Of a stretch of DNA of 64,000 nucleotides, positions 25,755-35,651 are shown piece by piece. Origin of the DNA: SAR116 cluster bacterium AG-426-I14 (GTDB lineage: Bacteria > Pseudomonadota > Alphaproteobacteria > Puniceispirillales > Marisalimonadaceae); NCBI GenBank assembly GCA_003210055.1, contig QCNS01000002.1, positions 1 through 64,000 of the forward strand. Reading direction: 5' to 3'. Made by a program: the position numbers and the translations under genes. Every line of letters starts with the position of its first letter. The first letter of the stretch is position 1. The notes beneath the pieces were generated by a model that made no database searches, had not been told where the DNA came from, and saw nothing but the letters and a program-made list of their open reading frames with translations.

Positions 25755-26825
25755 ATGAAAGCAGAGGTTTTAGAATTTTCAATGAATAAAGAAGATAGAA
25801 ATTTAGCTTTAGAGGGTGCAATTACGCAAATTGAAAAGAACTTTGGTAAAGGTTCTGTAATGAAACTAGGTGAGAATGATCAAAATATTGATATACAAGC
25901 TATTTCTAGTGGTTCATTAGGTTTAGATATAGCTCTAGGAATAGGAGGTTTTCCAAAAGGAAGAATAGTGGAAATATATGGTCCAGAAAGTTCAGGTAAG
26001 ACAACATTAGCATTACATGCTATTGCGGAATCTCAGAAAAAGGGTGGTGCTTGTGCATTTGTAGATGCAGAACATGCCTTAGACCCTGTGTATGCTAAAA
26101 AGTTAGGCGTTAATATTGATGATCTTTTAATTTCGCAACCTGATGCAGGTGAGCAAGCTTTAGAAATAGCAGATACGTTGGTAAGTTCAGGTGCAATTTC
26201 CGTTATGGTAATTGACTCTGTCGCTGCTTTAGTACCTAGGGCAGAACTTGAAGGAGATATGGGTGATACTCACGTAGGACTACAAGCCCGTTTAATGAGT
26301 CAAGCATTGAGAAAATTGACATCATCAATTTCAAAATCAAACTGTTTAGTAATATTTATTAATCAAATAAGATTAAAAATTGGCGTTATGTTTGGAAGTC
26401 CTGAAACCACTGCTGGTGGTAATGCATTGAAGTTTTACTCATCCGTTAGACTAGATATAAGAAGAATTGGAGCAATTAAAGATAAAGAAGATATTGTTGG
26501 TAATCAAACAAGAGTTAAGGTTGTAAAAAATAAAGTTGCACCTCCTTTTAGAACTGTAGAATTTGATATAATGTATGGAGAAGGTATATCTAAAACTGGT
26601 GAATTGATTGATTTAGGAGTGGCAGCAAATTTAGTAGAAAAATCAGGTTCTTGGTTTTCTTATAATGATCAAAGAATTGGTCAAGGCAAAGAAAATGCGA
26701 AAAAATTTCTATTCGAAAACCCAGATTTAGCACTCGAACTTGAAGAAAAAATAAGAAGCAATTCAGGTTTGGTTGACAACATTATGATGAATAATGAGGC
26801 CAGCACTTTAAATGAAAAAAATTAA
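25755..26825 (+). CDS. recA: Recombinase RecA
   Basis: 356-residue RecA, central to homologous recombination and SOS induction. Core motifs: [15 protein letters not shown], Walker [10 protein letters not shown], the [16 protein letters not shown] strand, [20 protein letters not shown] (L1 region in two blocks), [27 protein letters not shown], and a short C-terminal tail. The start at 25755 gives an N-terminus similar in length to other alphaproteobacterial RecA. Confidence 0.98.
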   Translation: MKAEVLEFSMNKEDRNLALEGAITQIEKNFGKGSVMKLGENDQNIDIQAISSGSLGLDIALGIGGFPKGRIVEIYGPESSGKTTLALHAIAESQKKGGACAFVDAEHALDPVYAKKLGVNIDDLLISQPDAGEQALEIADTLVSSGAISVMVIDSVAALVPRAELEGDMGDTHVGLQARLMSQALRKLTSSISKSNCLVIFINQIRLKIGVMFGSPETTAGGNALKFYSSVRLDIRRIGAIKDKEDIVGNQTRVKVVKNKVAPPFRTVEFDIMYGEGISKTGELIDLGVAANLVEKSGSWFSYNDQRIGQGKENAKKFLFENPDLALELEEKIRSNSGLVDNIMMNNEASTLNEKN

Positions 26826-26900
26826 ATAGAGATTTTAATTTAAAAAACTTGCTTTAATCATAACAAAATAATTAAATTAAGAAAATTTAAAAACTTTGTT

Positions 26901-29564
26901 ATGAAAAATATATCACTTAATGAAATTAGAAAAGAATTTATCGATTATTTTAAAAATAATGACCATGAAGTTGTTAAATCAAGCAATTTAGTACCAGATA
27001 ATGATCCTACATTGTTGTTTGCTAATTCAGGAATGGTTCAATTTAAGAATACTTTTACAGGCCTAGAAAAAAGACCATATTCTAGAGCAGTTACATCACA
27101 AAAATGTATTAGGGCAGGAGGTAAGCATAATGATTTAGAAAATGTAGGGCATACTGCAAGACATCATACTTTTTTTGAAATGCTCGGTAATTTCTCTTTT
27201 GGTGATTATTTCAAAGAAGAAGCAATATATCTTGCGTGGAATTTACTTACAAAAGTTTTTGAGTTACCAGAAAAAAAATTGTTAGTAACAATATTCCATG
27301 AAGACACAGAAGCAGAAAAATTGTGGAAAAAAATTTCTGGGCTAAAAGAAGACAAGATAATTAAAATATCTACTAGTGATAACTTTTGGAGTATGGGAGA
27401 GACAGGCCCATGTGGACCATGTTCAGAAATTTTTTACGATCATGGCGATAAAATCGAGGGTGGAATACCTGGTTCAGTAAACGAGGATGGAGATCGTTTT
27501 ATAGAAATTTGGAATTTAGTTTTTATGGAGTATGAGCAAATAAATAAAGAAAAAAGAATTAAATTACCAAAGCCAAGTATAGATACTGGAATGGGCCTTG
27601 AGAGAATTTCAGCAGTTTTACAAGACACACATGATAATTATGAGATTGATCTATTTAAAAAACTTATCCAAGCTTCTTCAGTAGAAACAGAAACTCTCTT
27701 AAATGAAAAAACAATCACTTCTCATAAAGTTATAGCGGACCATATTAGGTCTTCTGCATTCTTAATTGCTGAAGGGGTTTTGCCTAGTAATGAAGGAAGA
27801 GGTTATGTATTGAGAAGAATATTAAGGAGAGCGATTAGACACTCAAATATTCTTGGTCGTAAAGAACCTTTTATGCATAATTTAGTTAATTGTTTAGTGA
27901 CAGAAATGGGTGATGCTTATCCAATACTAAAGGACGGAGAAACTAATATTAAAAAAGCTATAGAAGAAGAAGAGATTAAATTCAAAGAAACATTAGATAG
28001 AGGTTTGAATTTATTAAATGATGAAATAAATTTAAATAAAAAAAATACAATTTTTTCAGGTAAAAAAGCTTTTGAATTATATGATACGTATGGATTCCCT
28101 CTTGATTTAACTCAAGATGTTTTGAAAAGCTATGGGTGGACAGTAAATATAAAAGAATTTGAAAAAGAAATGGAAAATCAAAAAATTAAATCGAGAGAAT
28201 CTTGGTCAGGTTCAGGTGATAAAATTTTAGATACAACCATAATAAAGTTTTTAGATACAGAAATTTCAACTGAGTTTCTTGGTTATAATAAAACTGAATG
28301 TAAAGGTGAAGTAATATTAATTTTAAAAGAGGGCAAATTAATAGAAAAACTAGACAAAAATGATGTAGGTGACGTTATTTTTGATAAAACAGTATTTTAT
28401 GCAGAGTCTGGTGGTCAAATAGCTGATAATGGAGAAATTTTTTCAGATAAATTTCAAGGCAAAGTTATAGATTGTAAAAAATTAATTATTGGTAACAATA
28501 AAGTTTTTTTCCTACATAAAATAGAGATTAATGAAGGCACTTTATATAAACATGTAAAATGTGAAATGAAAATAAATGTACTGAAAAGAAAAGAAATAAG
28601 TTCTCACCATTCCTCAACTCACCTTTTACATGAAGCTTTAAGACAGCAATTAGGCTTGCATGTGAAACAGAGGGGATCACTTGTTACAGATGAAAAACTT
28701 AGATTCGACTTTAGTCACAATAAGCCGATAGATGAAACTGAATTAAAAAAAATAGAAAATTTAGTGAACAAAAAAATATTTAACAAGGAAAAAATAGAAA
28801 CAAATATAATGACGCCTGATGAAGCAATTAAAAAGGGTGCTATTGCTCTATTTGGTGAAAAATATGGCGATCAAGTTCGAGTGGTTTCAATGGGCGGGAA
28901 AAGTGAAGATAAAAGAATTGCATGGTCTGTTGAACTATGTGGTGGTACACATTTAAAAGATACAGGTGAGGCCATTTTATTTAAAATCATTCAAGAAACA
29001 GGAGTGTCTTCAGGAGTAAGAAGAATTGAAGCATTAACAAGAAAGAGTGCTTTAGATTTTTTTAAATCTAAAAATGATATTTTAGACAATATCGTTAAAA
29101 AATTAAATACTCAATATAGTCAAGTTACAAATAAATTAGAACAATTGATAAATGAAAAAGAGCAATTAAAACAAGAAATCAATCGGTTAAAAAGAGAAAA
29201 TTTAACACAAAACTCAACAAACTCTAGTATAGATTTGAATGGAATTTTGTTCGAGGCAAAAATTTATGATGATCTAGTTCCTAAAGAACTTAAACAATAT
29301 GCTGAAAAATTACTAAATTCAAAAAAACTTGATGTTGTCTGTATTATCTCAAAATTCAATGAAAAGGTTTCGTGTGTTATAAATGTTAATGCTAATCTTT
29401 TGAAAAAATTTGATGCCGTCGAACTTGTAAATGTTGTTGCAGAAAATGTTGATGGAAGTAAGGGGGGTGGTAGGCCTGATATGGCACAAGCTGGAGGTCA
29501 AAATATTAAAAAAATAGATTTCGCACTGGAAAAGTTGAAAAATTTTATAAAAGAGAGAATATAA
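26901..29564 (+). CDS. alaS: Alanyl-tRNA synthetase
   Basis: 887-residue full-length AlaRS. The catalytic core starts with EIRKEFIDYFKNNDHEVVKSS and LFANSGMVQFKNTFTG; the editing domain has the zinc-binding HHSSTHLLHEAL and CGGTHLKDTGEA; a coiled coil (EQLINEKEQLKQEINRLK) and the C-Ala domain with GGGRPDMAQAGG close the protein. recA-alaS is a common alphaproteobacterial order. The last codon is directly followed by the next gene's ATG. Confidence 0.97.
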   Translation: MKNISLNEIRKEFIDYFKNNDHEVVKSSNLVPDNDPTLLFANSGMVQFKNTFTGLEKRPYSRAVTSQKCIRAGGKHNDLENVGHTARHHTFFEMLGNFSFGDYFKEEAIYLAWNLLTKVFELPEKKLLVTIFHEDTEAEKLWKKISGLKEDKIIKISTSDNFWSMGETGPCGPCSEIFYDHGDKIEGGIPGSVNEDGDRFIEIWNLVFMEYEQINKEKRIKLPKPSIDTGMGLERISAVLQDTHDNYEIDLFKKLIQASSVETETLLNEKTITSHKVIADHIRSSAFLIAEGVLPSNEGRGYVLRRILRRAIRHSNILGRKEPFMHNLVNCLVTEMGDAYPILKDGETNIKKAIEEEEIKFKETLDRGLNLLNDEINLNKKNTIFSGKKAFELYDTYGFPLDLTQDVLKSYGWTVNIKEFEKEMENQKIKSRESWSGSGDKILDTTIIKFLDTEISTEFLGYNKTECKGEVILILKEGKLIEKLDKNDVGDVIFDKTVFYAESGGQIADNGEIFSDKFQGKVIDCKKLIIGNNKVFFLHKIEINEGTLYKHVKCEMKINVLKRKEISSHHSSTHLLHEALRQQLGLHVKQRGSLVTDEKLRFDFSHNKPIDETELKKIENLVNKKIFNKEKIETNIMTPDEAIKKGAIALFGEKYGDQVRVVSMGGKSEDKRIAWSVELCGGTHLKDTGEAILFKIIQETGVSSGVRRIEALTRKSALDFFKSKNDILDNIVKKLNTQYSQVTNKLEQLINEKEQLKQEINRLKRENLTQNSTNSSIDLNGILFEAKIYDDLVPKELKQYAEKLLNSKKLDVVCIISKFNEKVSCVINVNANLLKKFDAVELVNVVAENVDGSKGGGRPDMAQAGGQNIKKIDFALEKLKNFIKERI

Positions 29565-30722
29565 ATGTTAACCAATAGTGTAATGGGGATTAAAGAAACT
29601 CCTATAATGGAAGTAGCAAACTTTGGAAGAGAATTTGCCAAAAAAACAGGAAAAGAAGTCTATCCTGCATGGTTTGGCGAAGGAAATAAAGCAACTAAAG
29701 AAATTATTTTTAAAGAGACAATCAAGTCGTTAAAACAAGGCAAAACTTTTTATACTTATCAAAACGGTTTACCCAAGATAAGAGAGGCAATTTCAAATTA
29801 TATGAATGATGTCTTTAAAATACGAACATTACCTGAGAATCAAAGTCTTGTTACAGGAGGAATGCTGGGTATAAAAATCATATGTGATATGCTAATTGAA
29901 AAGGATGACGAAGTGGTAATTGTTGGTCCTGTATGGCCAAATATACGATCTTCTGTAATTCTTAAACAAGGTAAAATTAACGAAGTTGATTTAGTACTAG
30001 AAGATAAATGGAAACTAGACATTAGCAAATTATTTTCTTCAATAACAGAAAATACAAAAATGGTTTTCATAAATAGTCCAAGTAATCCAACAGGATGGAT
30101 GTTGAGTGAGGAAGAGCAGGAAGAAATTTTGAGTTATACAAGAAAGAAGGGTTGTTGGCTTGTTTCTGATGAAGTTTATCATCAAATAGTGTATGACAGA
30201 GAGGTATCTTCAAGCTTTCTTAAATTTTCTAAACCAGACGACAAACTTATAGTCATAAATTCGTCTTCAAAAAGCTTTAACATGACTGGTTGGAGAGTAG
30301 GTTGGCTTACTCACCCATCTTTTTTAGAGTCACACATAGCAAAATTAGTTCAAATTTCAACAACAGGAGTTCCTGAATTCCTGCAAGAGGGTTTCTTTTC
30401 TGCTTTAGTGAATTATAAATCTATTGTAAGTGAAGTTAAAGAAGAATTGACAAAGTCTAGAAACTACGTTTTTGATAGAATAAAAAATTGGAGAAGAATT
30501 CAATTACCTTACACTAATGCTGCTTTTTACTGTTTTTTTAAAGTTAATGGAATGACTGACTCAGTAAACTATGCAAAATATTTAATTGAAAAAACACAAG
30601 TGGGATTAGCACCGGGAGTTGCTTTTGGTAAATCTGGAGAAGGACATTTAAGACTTTGTTTTGCTTCAGATATAAATTTTCTTAACAACGTTCTAAGTAA
30701 ATTAGAGAAAGAATTATCCTAA
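29565..30722 (+). CDS. Class I/II PLP-dependent aminotransferase
   Basis: 385-residue fold-type I aminotransferase. Motifs: YTYQNGLPKIREAISNYM, VTGGMLGIKIICDML, NSPSNPTGWMLS, SDEVYHQIVYDR, the PLP-lysine segment SSSKSFNMTGWRVGW, and the C-terminal Arg region GHLRLCFA. It belongs to the aspartate/aromatic aminotransferase-like group; substrate is not assignable. Its ATG directly abuts the alaS stop, so it is co-transcribed with alaS. Its 3' end faces an unrecognised gene one base away. Confidence 0.88.
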   Translation: MLTNSVMGIKETPIMEVANFGREFAKKTGKEVYPAWFGEGNKATKEIIFKETIKSLKQGKTFYTYQNGLPKIREAISNYMNDVFKIRTLPENQSLVTGGMLGIKIICDMLIEKDDEVVIVGPVWPNIRSSVILKQGKINEVDLVLEDKWKLDISKLFSSITENTKMVFINSPSNPTGWMLSEEEQEEILSYTRKKGCWLVSDEVYHQIVYDREVSSSFLKFSKPDDKLIVINSSSKSFNMTGWRVGWLTHPSFLESHIAKLVQISTTGVPEFLQEGFFSALVNYKSIVSEVKEELTKSRNYVFDRIKNWRRIQLPYTNAAFYCFFKVNGMTDSVNYAKYLIEKTQVGLAPGVAFGKSGEGHLRLCFASDINFLNNVLSKLEKELS

Positions 30723-30723
30723 A

Positions 30724-32088
30724 TTACCAAGGAGTTATACTTTCTTTTAAGAATTTGTAACCATCTAAAAAGTTAGGTCTTTTTATTCCATAAATTGAAT
30801 CAAAAGTATTTAATACTTCATCAAACCATAACTTAAGTTTTTTGTTGTCTGGGTTTGCCTCAAGATAAGCGTCTCTAATTAAAACAAAATGAATTCTTGG
30901 ATCATATGGTTTTTTTGTTCCTCCCATACTTTCATCCCCATTTAACAACCGTAATAACATAGCATCTGCTGAACCAAGCGTTTGTTCGTGAATTGGAGGT
31001 CCATCCATTCTATACATTACAGATGTCATATCTCTTCCATTTCCAGTCGTGTAACCCATTTCATTCCACAAATTCTCTATTTTACTTTCTGAGTTAACTT
31101 TCTTAAGTATCTTTTTTCCAAACTCTCTTAAAGGATCAGATACATCAGCAAGTAAATCAGTTAATCTGTCTCCATCTAAATCTGTAGCTAATACAATACA
31201 TTCTTTTTTTTCTATCAAATCCCATAAAAGCAAACCATAATTTGTATCTGAAATGTGTTGTTCAATTGATCCAGACCAATTTTCCATTCCCTTTTTAAAG
31301 TTACTAGGAAGAAGATTGATTATTTTTTGTATATTTTCTTTGTGTTCTTCGAAAGCATTTACAGCCCATTTACGGCCAATTTTAAATTTAGTCCCATCAA
31401 GTAGCCAAGTAATTAATCCAGCATTAATACCATCCTCCATGGCTTGAGTAGGTTTAAAAGCAATACGACCTAACTTTCCAGTATCGTTTACCATTTTTAA
31501 AAACAATCTACCTGCGTATGCCATCTGAATAGCTGGAGTATTCATTTCTGAATGTATAATTCCAGTTTCAGCATTAATCGTAAATTTAGCTTTATCTTGA
31601 GAATAAGGTAAACAAGGCATGCATCTTACAACTGTAATTGGTCCATAAGGTCTAACGTTACAATAAACTCCAGCTTGAGTTCTTAGCGGAGCATTCCCAG
31701 ATTTACCCATTACAACAACTTTTCTCCCACTTTTATCATTAACATATGCATCACCTGCTGTAGACCATTTAATAGAGGTTACAGGCATGTTTCCAAACCA
31801 ACTCAATGGCTCTAATTTAAGGTCATGTCTAATTTGAGACCACATTGGAAGAGCATAAAAAGGTAAACCTAATACATCAATTGCAGCTATTGTACCAATT
31901 AATGCATAAGCATCTGTTAATGAGTGAGCAACTGGATTAACATCAGAGTCGAAATTTCCTCCTTCCCAAACTATTGCATTAGGGTAGCCTCTCGGTTTAA
32001 TTTCAGAAACTCTGAACATAGACGTGAAAATTTGTTCTAAATTTTCACCATTAGCTTCAGCTTGTGCAATACTTAATAAATCAACCAT
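30724..32088 (-). CDS. Unrecognised conserved-looking protein, 454 residues
   Basis: I do not recognise this family. The frame is long, uninterrupted and has normal codon use, so it is a real gene. The product looks soluble and cytoplasmic: no signal peptide or membrane segment. It is rich in Trp and Met, with polar motifs such as AIVWEGGNFDSDVNP, VYCNVRPYGPITVVRCMPCLPY, EMNTPAIQMAYAGRLFL, ATDLDGDRLTDLLADVSDP and YRMDGPPIHEQTLGSADAML. The CMPC pair and the acidic DLDGD segment could be metal or redox sites, but that is a guess. It is monocistronic, with 57 bases to the LOG gene upstream. Confidence 0.75.
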   Translation of the reverse strand: MVDLLSIAQAEANGENLEQIFTSMFRVSEIKPRGYPNAIVWEGGNFDSDVNPVAHSLTDAYALIGTIAAIDVLGLPFYALPMWSQIRHDLKLEPLSWFGNMPVTSIKWSTAGDAYVNDKSGRKVVVMGKSGNAPLRTQAGVYCNVRPYGPITVVRCMPCLPYSQDKAKFTINAETGIIHSEMNTPAIQMAYAGRLFLKMVNDTGKLGRIAFKPTQAMEDGINAGLITWLLDGTKFKIGRKWAVNAFEEHKENIQKIINLLPSNFKKGMENWSGSIEQHISDTNYGLLLWDLIEKKECIVLATDLDGDRLTDLLADVSDPLREFGKKILKKVNSESKIENLWNEMGYTTGNGRDMTSVMYRMDGPPIHEQTLGSADAMLLRLLNGDESMGGTKKPYDPRIHFVLIRDAYLEANPDNKKLKLWFDEVLNTFDSIYGIKRPNFLDGYKFLKESITPW

Positions 32089-32144
32089 AACAATGCCTTT
32101 TTAAATTTTAGATAAATAACTAATATATCTTTATTAAATGATTT

Positions 32145-32687
32145 TCAAAAACTTTTTAAAAAAGTCTCTAAATTATTTAATTTTTTAAATTCAATAAAAT
32201 TATTGAGATGTTTTCTTTTTAAAAAACCTTCTTCAATCATTTGTTTCATCAAAGAGAAAAAAAAGTCCCAATAACCATCAAGATTAAAAATGATCACAGG
32301 TTTATTTTTGATTTGATTTAATTGAATAAGTGTTAATACTTCTACGCATTCATCTAAAGTTCCTAAACCACCTGGTAATACAATAAAAATTGATGCAAGC
32401 TTATACATTTTAGCTTTTCGCTCACGCATTGAAGAAGTTATAGTCAAATTAATATTGCTCATAGGAATTTCATATTTAGTCAAAAAATCTGGTATAATAC
32501 CATATATCTTTGAACCCTCAGAATTAGCTCCAAGTGCAACAGTTTCCATTAATCCTGAACCACCACCTCCAAAAACTAAATCAAATTTATTCTTTCCAAT
32601 AATTTTACCTACATTTGAAGCTGTCTTTAGATAGACAGGTTTTAGACCGCTGGATGATCCACAAAACACACAAACTTTTCTTTTCAT
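32145..32687 (-). CDS. LOG-family nucleoside 5'-monophosphate phosphoribohydrolase
   Basis: 180-residue Rossmann-fold protein of the LOG (lonely guy, TIGR00730) family, which cleaves the base from nucleoside monophosphates. Motifs: VCVFCGSSSG at the N-terminus, VFGGGGSGLMETVA, MRERKAKM and the PGGxGTxxE signature in LPGGLGTLDECVEVL. The start is placed at ATG 32687 because the family begins right at this strand; the frame could extend 12 codons to 32723. In bacteria lacking cytokinin signalling the role is nucleotide salvage or damage control. Confidence 0.87.
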   Translation of the reverse strand: MKRKVCVFCGSSSGLKPVYLKTASNVGKIIGKNKFDLVFGGGGSGLMETVALGANSEGSKIYGIIPDFLTKYEIPMSNINLTITSSMRERKAKMYKLASIFIVLPGGLGTLDECVEVLTLIQLNQIKNKPVIIFNLDGYWDFFFSLMKQMIEEGFLKRKHLNNFIEFKKLNNLETFLKSF

Positions 32688-32724
32688 AAATTTTAAAACC
32701 TTTTTTACTAAATATTTAAGCACT

Positions 32725-32752
32725 TTGACTTGATGATATACTTATGTATTAT
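32725..32752 (+). promoter_or_regulatory. Probable promoter of the LysM protein gene
   Basis: TTGACT at 32725-32730, a 16-base spacer and TATTAT at 32747-32752. The predicted start near 32759 leaves a short leader with GGAAAG at 32768-32773 before the TTG start codon at 32783. Confidence 0.5.
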
Positions 32753-32782
32753 GGATTTTAAATATACGGAAAGATAGATATT

Positions 32783-33790
32783 TTGTCTAAAACCATTTAT
32801 TTTTTGATGATTGGAATAATTATAGCAATTATTGCTATAATAGTTGCAATTTATCAGCCCAACTTTGATGACGATAAAAACGTTTCTGTTCCAGTAGTAA
32901 ATGAGATTGTAGAGGCAAAACCTCTCAAAATTGAAAAAAAAACAGATAGAGAAATAATTAACTTTAGTACGATTAGAGTATCACCAGAGGGTGGATTAGT
33001 TGTTGCAGGAAAAGTTTACCCCAATTCACTTGTAGAAATAATTCTCAAAGGTGATGTGATTGCAAAAACTACTAGCGATAAAGTTGGTGAATTTGTCATT
33101 GTACCAGAACAAGCGCTAACAATTGGAGAACATTTATTATCATTTAGAGTAACTTCCAATGATAAGAAAGCTATTATTACAGAGCAAGTTATAGCTGTTA
33201 AAGTTAATAAGAATAATACAGATACTCCGATAGTTGCCATAATAAATTCGAAAGATAGAATAGGTACTAAATTAATTCAAGCTCCAGGTTTACAGAAAAA
33301 GTCAGTTAAAAATAATGTAACAAAGAGTCAAAAATTGCCAAGTAACCTAAAACCAGAGATATCTATTTTAACGCTTACTAATGATAATAATTTAAAGCAA
33401 ATAGTCTTAACTGGATACTCTATCGGTGGAGTTCAAGTTGAGGCCAGGATAGCAGGTAAAGAGATCTTTTTTGGGAAAATTGTAGATAATGAATGGTCTA
33501 TAAGTGTACCTAACCAGTTAATTTCTGGCAAACAAAAAGTTATTGCAGATTTAGTGAACAAAAAAGGTAAAGTAATAGCAACAGATGTCATAAATTTACT
33601 AGGAAATGTTATAAAAGTTGCTGAGGACAAAACTATTGTTGTTGTTCAAAAAGGAGACGCGTTGTGGAAAATTGCATATCAAAGACTTGGTGGAGGTGAT
33701 AAATATTTTGATATAATAAAATTAAATCAGCAAAAAATTAATAATCCTAACTTGATTTATCCAAAACAACTATTCATTTTACCAAAATAA
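32783..33790 (+). CDS. Membrane-anchored Ig-like / LysM domain protein
   Basis: 335-residue envelope protein. An N-terminal membrane anchor (IYFLMIGIIIAIIAIIVAIY, about residues 4-23) is followed by two Ig-like beta modules (FSTIRVSPEGGLVVAGKVYPN; ISILTLTNDNNLKQIVLTGYS) separated by a Lys-rich linker, and a C-terminal LysM domain (VVQKGDALWKIAYQRLGGGD to YPKQLFILP). Such LysM proteins bind peptidoglycan in the periplasm and are common in Alphaproteobacteria. TTG at 32783 is used as start: it has GGAAAG nine bases upstream; the next ATG would cut into the anchor. Confidence 0.82.
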   Translation: MSKTIYFLMIGIIIAIIAIIVAIYQPNFDDDKNVSVPVVNEIVEAKPLKIEKKTDREIINFSTIRVSPEGGLVVAGKVYPNSLVEIILKGDVIAKTTSDKVGEFVIVPEQALTIGEHLLSFRVTSNDKKAIITEQVIAVKVNKNNTDTPIVAIINSKDRIGTKLIQAPGLQKKSVKNNVTKSQKLPSNLKPEISILTLTNDNNLKQIVLTGYSIGGVQVEARIAGKEIFFGKIVDNEWSISVPNQLISGKQKVIADLVNKKGKVIATDVINLLGNVIKVAEDKTIVVVQKGDALWKIAYQRLGGGDKYFDIIKLNQQKINNPNLIYPKQLFILPK

Positions 33791-33797
33791 AACCAAA

Positions 33798-34409
33798 ATG
33801 TTTGATAAGAAGATTAATATCATATCTGAACCAATTCTAGGTTATTTAGCCAAAAAACTATTAAAAATTGGTGTTAGATGTAATCATTTAACTTTTTTTG
33901 GTTTTCTTTTAGGTTTGGTATCTTTTATTTTAATTTGTTTTGATCATTATTACTTTGCTCTAATATTTTTTTTATTAAACCGGTTTTTTGACGGTTTAGA
34001 CGGTTCATTGGCGAGATTAAGTAAAGCCACTGATTTAGGTGGTTTTTATGATATAGTATGCGATTTTATTATCTATGGACTTTTACCACTTGGTTTTATA
34101 ATTGCAGATAAAACTAATAGCATTTCATATGCATTTCTTCTTTCTAGTTTCATTGGCACTGGTACTACATTTTTGGCTTCTGCTTGGTTTGTTGAAAAAA
34201 GTAAGAATTTTTTAAAAGACAAAATAACCAAATCTTTTTATTATTCTGGAGGAATTACTGAAGGATTTGAAACTATTATTTGTTTTGCTATGATGTTAAT
34301 TTTCAAAGAATATTCTCACTTAATTGCCTATATTTTTGCTGTTTTATGTTGGATAACGGTTATTATAAGAATTGTTACTATAAGAAAATTTTTGCTACAT
34401 TCTAACTAA
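33798..34409 (+). CDS. CDP-alcohol phosphatidyltransferase family protein
   Basis: 203-residue integral membrane enzyme of the CDP-alcohol phosphatidyltransferase superfamily. The metal-binding signature is visible as RFFDGLDGSLARLSKATDLGG followed by FYDIVCD, with the Asp residues and the AR pair in order. Six hydrophobic segments surround it. The family makes phospholipids by transferring a phosphatidyl group from CDP-diacylglycerol; the alcohol is not predictable, and it is neither a typical PgsA nor PssA by motif surroundings. Seven bases after the LysM gene, so co-transcribed. Confidence 0.85.
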   Translation: MFDKKINIISEPILGYLAKKLLKIGVRCNHLTFFGFLLGLVSFILICFDHYYFALIFFLLNRFFDGLDGSLARLSKATDLGGFYDIVCDFIIYGLLPLGFIIADKTNSISYAFLLSSFIGTGTTFLASAWFVEKSKNFLKDKITKSFYYSGGITEGFETIICFAMMLIFKEYSHLIAYIFAVLCWITVIIRIVTIRKFLLHSN

Positions 34410-34435
34410 TCAAGTCTTCACAATCTTTTTTAAAA

Positions 34436-34840
34436 ATGTTAAAAATTATAAGTATGAAATACAATAATTTAAAAAAAATATTGTCAGCTGAACAATATAG
34501 AATAACACAAGAACATGGTACCGAAATACCGTTTACTGGTGAGTTGCTAAATAATAAAGAAGAGGGCATATATTCATGTATTTGCTGCAAAAATAAGCTT
34601 TTTTCTAGCAAATCTAAATATGATTCTGGAACAGGTTGGCCTTCTTTTTTTGAACCTTTTGATAATAAGTCTATTGGTACAAAAGTTGATAAATCTTATT
34701 TTATGAATAGAACTGAGGTTCATTGTAAAAAATGTTCAGCACATCTAGGTCATGTTTTTGATGATGGGCCTAAACCTTCAGGATTAAGATACTGTATAAA
34801 TTCACTGTCTTTATTTTTTGAAAAAAAAGTTGAGATGTAA
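34436..34840 (+). CDS. msrB: Peptide-methionine (R)-S-oxide reductase
   Basis: 134-residue MsrB, repairing methionine-R-sulfoxide. Zinc ligands CICC and CKKC flank the core; YDSGTGWPSFFEP, HLGHVFDDGP and the catalytic Cys in LRYCINSLSL (about residue 120) are all present. Start at 34436 is used; ATG 34454 (MKYNNLKKIL) is also possible and would remove six residues. The gene runs directly into the aroE-like gene. Confidence 0.93.
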   Translation: MLKIISMKYNNLKKILSAEQYRITQEHGTEIPFTGELLNNKEEGIYSCICCKNKLFSSKSKYDSGTGWPSFFEPFDNKSIGTKVDKSYFMNRTEVHCKKCSAHLGHVFDDGPKPSGLRYCINSLSLFFEKKVEM

Positions 34841-34841
34841 A

Positions 34842-35633
34842 TTGAAATCTACAACTCATATTTTTGGTTGCATTGCTGATCCGATAGATCATGTAAAAGC
34901 CCCAACTCTATATTCAAAAGTTTTTTTAGAAAGAAAAATAAATGCTATTATGATCCCAGTTCATGTTAATGAAAAGAACTTAGGTGAAGTAATAAATAGT
35001 TTAAAAAAAATAAAAAACTTCAGAGGTCTTACAGTTACTATTCCTCATAAAGTCAATGTATTAAAATATTGTGATGAACTTGAAGATACTGCTGATCAAA
35101 CAGGAGCGGTTAATTGGATAAAATTTAATAATAATAAGGTAATTGGAAATAACTTTGATGGAATTGGTTTTGTTAGAGGTCTATTAAATAAAAATTATAT
35201 TATAAATGATAAAAGAGTTTCAATTTTTGGAGCTGGTGGAGCTGGCATGGCTATTTCATTTGCCTTGCAATCATACAATTTGAAGGAATTGAAAATTATT
35301 AATAGGGATCAAAATAAGTTAAATAAATTGATTAAGAGGTTAAAAAATCATTTCCCAAAAACAACATTAATTGGAGAAAATTTTTTGAACTATGATATTT
35401 CAAAAAGTGATATAATTATCAATGCTACCAGTGTTGGTATGAAAAGTGATACAACAATACCTTTTAAAGTTTTGAATACTAAACAAAACAGTTTGATAGC
35501 TGAAATAATTATGGAACCTGAACTTACTTTTTTGCTAAAAGAAGCAAAAAAATTAAATAAAAAAATACATTTAGGAAAATATATGTTAGAAAGCCAAATT
35601 GACTTAGTGGGTGAATACTTTAATCTTTGGTAA
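34842..35633 (+). CDS. Shikimate dehydrogenase family protein (AroE-like, non-canonical substrate site)
   Basis: About 263-residue NADP-dependent oxidoreductase of the shikimate/quinate dehydrogenase family. Visible: TVTIPHKVNVLKYCDEL with the catalytic Lys, GAVNWI, NFDGIGFVRGL with the catalytic Asp, the nucleotide site GAGGAGMAISFAL, INATSVGM and a C-terminal Gln in MLESQIDLVG. The N-terminal substrate loop reads ADPIDHVKAP where canonical AroE has NPIxHSxSP, so both shikimate-contacting serines are replaced. TTG 34842 is preferred as start (GAGATG ten bases upstream, one base after the msrB stop); an earlier TTG at 34818 would overlap msrB. Confidence 0.82.
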   Translation: MKSTTHIFGCIADPIDHVKAPTLYSKVFLERKINAIMIPVHVNEKNLGEVINSLKKIKNFRGLTVTIPHKVNVLKYCDELEDTADQTGAVNWIKFNNNKVIGNNFDGIGFVRGLLNKNYIINDKRVSIFGAGGAGMAISFALQSYNLKELKIINRDQNKLNKLIKRLKNHFPKTTLIGENFLNYDISKSDIIINATSVGMKSDTTIPFKVLNTKQNSLIAEIIMEPELTFLLKEAKKLNKKIHLGKYMLESQIDLVGEYFNLW

Positions 35634-35651
35634 AAATAGGGCTATTAAAAA

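Noticed and set aside
25747-25758. Minimal frame ATG-TTA-TTA-TGA before recA as a regulatory leader peptide
   Set aside because: Only three codons, and similar ATG-TTA-TGA runs occur by chance in such AT-rich sequence (for example before lon at 47608); no supporting structure.
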